Source: Victivallales bacterium
GTDB lineage: Bacteria > Verrucomicrobiota > Lentisphaeria > Oligosphaerales > Oligosphaeraceae
DNA length: 7,454 nt
Reading direction: 5' to 3'
Assembly: GCA_017615955.1 (NCBI GenBank)
Contig: JAFZZD010000401.1
Span: 1 to 7,454, forward strand
Shown: positions 5,552-7,454 of the stretch, piece after piece
How positions within the stretch are numbered: the first letter of the stretch is position 1
Layout: the number at the start of each line of letters is the position of its first letter
Made by a program: the position numbers and the translations under genes
Notes under the pieces: model-generated
Database searches by the model: none
The model's input: only the letters and a program-made list of their open reading frames with translations
What the model was told of the DNA's origin: nothing

Positions 5552-7330
5552 CTAATTGTGAACATTGCGTATGTTTACAACCGCAGCTATGACAATAGCA
5601 CCTAAAAGAAATAAACTAAAAACAAGCCAGGCAATCCAGACAACATTTTTCCCCTTCAGTAGTAAATTCAGGTTTGTCTGTGCATCTTTATGCCCTTGTT
5701 CAGTTGCCATTCTGTACCATTTCACAGCTTCGGTCTTGTCTTTTGGAACGCCTTTGCCCAGGTGATAGCACTGGCCTAGTCTATACTGCGCATCGGCATT
5801 TCCCTGCTCTGCAGCCTCTCTGTACCATTGTACTGCCAGCTTCATGTCCAGTGGAACCCCTTTGCCGTTTTCGTGGCAACGGGCCAGGTTGTTTTGCGCA
5901 TAGGCAAGACCTTGTTCAGCTGCCATTCTGTACCATTTCACGGCCTCTGCCATGTCCTGTGGAACGCCCTGACCGTTTTCGTAGCACCAGCCCAGGTTGT
6001 TTTGAGCATCGGCATGACCTTGTTCAGAAGCCATTCTGTACCATTTCACGGCCTCTGTCATGTCCTGTGGAACGCCCTGGCCGTTTTCGTAGCACCAGCC
6101 CAGGTTGTTTTGCGCATAGGCATTTCCCTGTTTTGCAGCTGTTTTGTACCATACCACAGCCTTCTTCATGTCCTTTGGAACACCCCGTCCGTTTTCGTAG
6201 CACCAGCCCAGGTTGTTTTGAGCTTTGGCATTTCCCTGCATTATAGCAATTCTGTACCATTTCGCTGCCTCTGCCATGTCCTGTGAAATGCCCTGGCCGT
6301 CTTCATAGCAATTCCCCAGGTTGTTTTGAGCATCGGCATGACCTTGTTCAGCAGCCATTCTGTACCATTTCACTGCCTGCTCCATGTCCTTTGAAACGCC
6401 TTCGCCGTTTTCATGGCATCTGCCCAATTTCCATTGCGCATCTTTAATCCCTTGTCCCGCTGCCAGCTTATACCATTTTAGGGCTTGCTCCATGTTCGGG
6501 GAAACGCATTTCCCCTCTTCATAGTACATACCCATTAGGCATTGTGCACTGGCCTCTCCTTTTAGTGCACCCTTTTGGAACAGCTCCTTGGCTCTTTCGC
6601 AATCTTGCTCAACTCCCTCTCCATGGTAATACAGGAATCCCAGGAATGCGGGAGCCTCCGCCTCAATCTCCACAAGAAATTGTCTCCATGCTTTTTCATC
6701 GCCTTTTTCCCGCCTGCTCACTGCCAGTGAATATTTGTCAACTGTTGAGCGTTTCAGTGCTGGCATGTAAGATGACTGCGTCTTTCCTGTATGGGATGAT
6801 TTTTGCGAAATGGAGACCTTCAGTTTTTTTAGTGAAATGGCGGGCCGCAAGTTCCTGGCAATGTCGGCAGCCAATGCAATTGCCATAGCACTCAAGTCAA
6901 GCTGGTCATCCCACTTGCTTTCCTTGTGGGCAGTAAAGTATATTTCCCCGGTCTCGACCGTGGTTACCTGGACGTCAAGGCAAAAATTGTCCTCATGACC
7001 GGAGTAGGAACCCGTCAAAAGAAAGTTTACTCCGTGAAGTTTCGCAATGGTTGCCGCATCTTTCTGGTCGAAATACTTGCTATGCGGAAGGTTCAGATCT
7101 TCCTTTAGCAATATGTTTGAAATTTGGGTATCAATAATTGCAAAATCAGGTAGTCTATGGAGCAAGCCATTTTCAATTACACTATGAAGTCCTTTGGAAA
7201 AGTAATCAAACTCCGTGTTTCCCGTGTTGTTATTGAAGTCCAGCACAGCGATCTTCAAACCCTCATCCGCCAGGGCAAAAGAAAGCACACAACACAGCAG
7301 TGCAAAGATAATGCTTCTGTATTTGTTCAT
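5552..7330 (-). CDS. Exported CsgG-like domain / Sel1-repeat protein with C-terminal membrane anchor
   Basis: The 592-residue product begins with a signal peptide (residues 1-21, positive MNKYR then a hydrophobic core, predicted cut after ALA before DE). Residues about 24-155 resemble the CsgG/FlgO-type domain (IAVLDF, NNTG, LLTGSY, VETGEIYF). A linker follows, then one divergent and eight regular 36-residue Sel1 repeats (about 229-548) of the form AQNNLGWCYENGxGVPQDM-AVKWY. Residues about 563-586 form one strongly hydrophobic helix with only a short tail (NIRNVHN), so the array is probably periplasmic and anchored at its C terminus. The start at 7330 is chosen because GGAG lies 6 nt upstream and MNKYRS begins a good signal peptide. 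An in-frame ATG at 7369 would add 13 residues but lies next to hairpin and heptamer-like sequence. Sel1 repeats usually mediate protein-protein contacts. The specific role is unknown. Confidence 0.9.
   Translation of the reverse strand: MNKYRSIIFALLCCVLSFALADEGLKIAVLDFNNNTGNTEFDYFSKGLHSVIENGLLHRLPDFAIIDTQISNILLKEDLNLPHSKYFDQKDAATIAKLHGVNFLLTGSYSGHEDNFCLDVQVTTVETGEIYFTAHKESKWDDQLDLSAMAIALAADIARNLRPAISLKKLKVSISQKSSHTGKTQSSYMPALKRSTVDKYSLAVSRREKGDEKAWRQFLVEIEAEAPAFLGFLYYHGEGVEQDCERAKELFQKGALKGEASAQCLMGMYYEEGKCVSPNMEQALKWYKLAAGQGIKDAQWKLGRCHENGEGVSKDMEQAVKWYRMAAEQGHADAQNNLGNCYEDGQGISQDMAEAAKWYRIAIMQGNAKAQNNLGWCYENGRGVPKDMKKAVVWYKTAAKQGNAYAQNNLGWCYENGQGVPQDMTEAVKWYRMASEQGHADAQNNLGWCYENGQGVPQDMAEAVKWYRMAAEQGLAYAQNNLARCHENGKGVPLDMKLAVQWYREAAEQGNADAQYRLGQCYHLGKGVPKDKTEAVKWYRMATEQGHKDAQTNLNLLLKGKNVVWIAWLVFSLFLLGAIVIAAVVNIRNVHN
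5687..6550 (-). repeat. 108-bp repeat array of the 592-residue gene (8 units)
   Basis: Eight exact 36-codon Sel1 units, residues 261-548. The block cgttttcgtagcaccagcc recurs at about 5972, 6080 and 6190, always 108 or about 108 bp apart, showing recent homogenisation of the central units. Confidence 0.88.
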
Positions 7331-7336
7331 TTCGTA

Positions 7337-7340
7337 CTCC
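7337..7340 (-). promoter_or_regulatory. Shine-Dalgarno GGAG for the 592-residue protein
   Basis: The coding strand reads GGAG-TACGAA-ATG, a 6-nt spacing to the ATG at 7330. This favours 7330 over the upstream in-frame ATG at 7369. Confidence 0.75.
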
Positions 7341-7373
7341 ATTTGGGATAAAAAGTTTACAGTGGACATGGTG

Positions 7374-7393
7374 TCCGCGGCGAAAGCCGCGGA
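7374..7393. other. Perfect 8-bp hairpin with GAAA loop upstream of the first gene
   Basis: The sequence tccgcggc-gaaa-gccgcgga is a perfect GC-rich stem closed by a GNRA-type tetraloop on the plus strand (UUUC on the minus strand). It lies about 45 bp upstream of the 7330 start codon. It could be a leader structure, a terminator stem without a U tract, or a dispersed intergenic palindrome. Confidence 0.5.
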
Positions 7394-7440
7394 TAGGGGC
7401 TGTGCCTAGCTAAACGCGGGCGAAAACTCCCACGCACAGA

Positions 7441-7454
7441 ACAGTCCACAGTCC
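7441..7454. repeat. Heptamer repeat at the right edge (cagtcca, truncated by window)
   Basis: Two copies of the same 7-bp unit, in the same strand orientation as at positions 1-31, run into the window end. They are preceded by agaacagt (7438-7445), the reverse complement of actgttct at 29-36. Confidence 0.65.

Larger units (their letters stand above)
7331..7454. other. Upstream flank of the first gene
   Basis: This 124-bp flank contains the GGAG site, a cagtggac motif at 7360-7367 (reverse of a motif at 25-32), the GAAA-loop hairpin and, at the very end, the start of a cagtcca heptamer run. No clear -35/-10 pair is visible, so the promoter is unassigned. Confidence 0.4.

Noticed and set aside
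7262..7330. Lipoprotein signal peptide because of the adjacent Cys pair in ALLCCVLS
   Set aside because: The Cys residues lie inside the hydrophobic core without a proper lipobox; ALA before DE fits signal peptidase I.
5552..7369. Start of the first gene at the ATG at 7369
   Set aside because: It adds a 13-residue N-terminal extension before a good signal peptide and lacks a clear ribosome binding site, whereas 7330 has GGAG at 6 nt.

Overview
This 7.45 kb window is a block of three paralogous genes, all on the minus strand, with transcription running from high to low coordinates. Each encodes a signal peptide, an N-terminal CsgG/FlgO-like alpha-beta domain (core pattern IAVLDF-x-NNTG, then an IERA-x-like segment, then LTGSY), a linker, and a long array of 36-residue Sel1-like repeats (SLR). 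Nearly all the DNA is coding and built of 108-bp units, so the same phrases recur throughout the raw sequence. The export signals, the CsgG-like domain and the Shine-Dalgarno sites point to a Gram-negative bacterium. Fibrobacterota is a weak guess from overall style and base composition; nothing here fixes the taxon.

Layout in transcription order. (1) 7330-5552: a complete 592-residue protein with 9 Sel1 repeats and a C-terminal transmembrane helix. It is preceded by a GGAG ribosome binding site, a perfect hairpin with a GAAA loop, and heptamer repeats at the window edge. (2) 5430-2653: a 925-residue protein with 13 Sel1 repeats, a transmembrane helix, a Pro/Gln-rich linker and then a second Sel1 array. 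Its last repeat is decayed and frameshifted, so an out-of-frame tail continues to 2591. (3) 2270-39: a third paralog of about 744 codons with 14 repeats and no membrane helix. It is split by one in-frame TAA at 1221-1223, and both halves remain open in the same frame.

The 320-bp gap at 2271-2590 holds no convincing gene. It does hold a 114-bp inverted-repeat structure containing an internal hairpin and a G10 run, and a second long inverted repeat at 2334-2381. Heptamer repeats (cagtcca) lie at both ends of the window, next to an 8-bp motif in inverted orientation.

The proteins look like exported repeat scaffolds. One is predicted to be tail-anchored, one to cross the membrane with a Sel1 array on each side, and one to be soluble in the periplasm if it were read through. 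No enzyme, transporter or known pathway gene accompanies them, so their function is open. The clearest biology visible is gene-family evolution: tandem gene duplication, expansion and homogenisation of 108-bp repeats, fusion, and gene decay.
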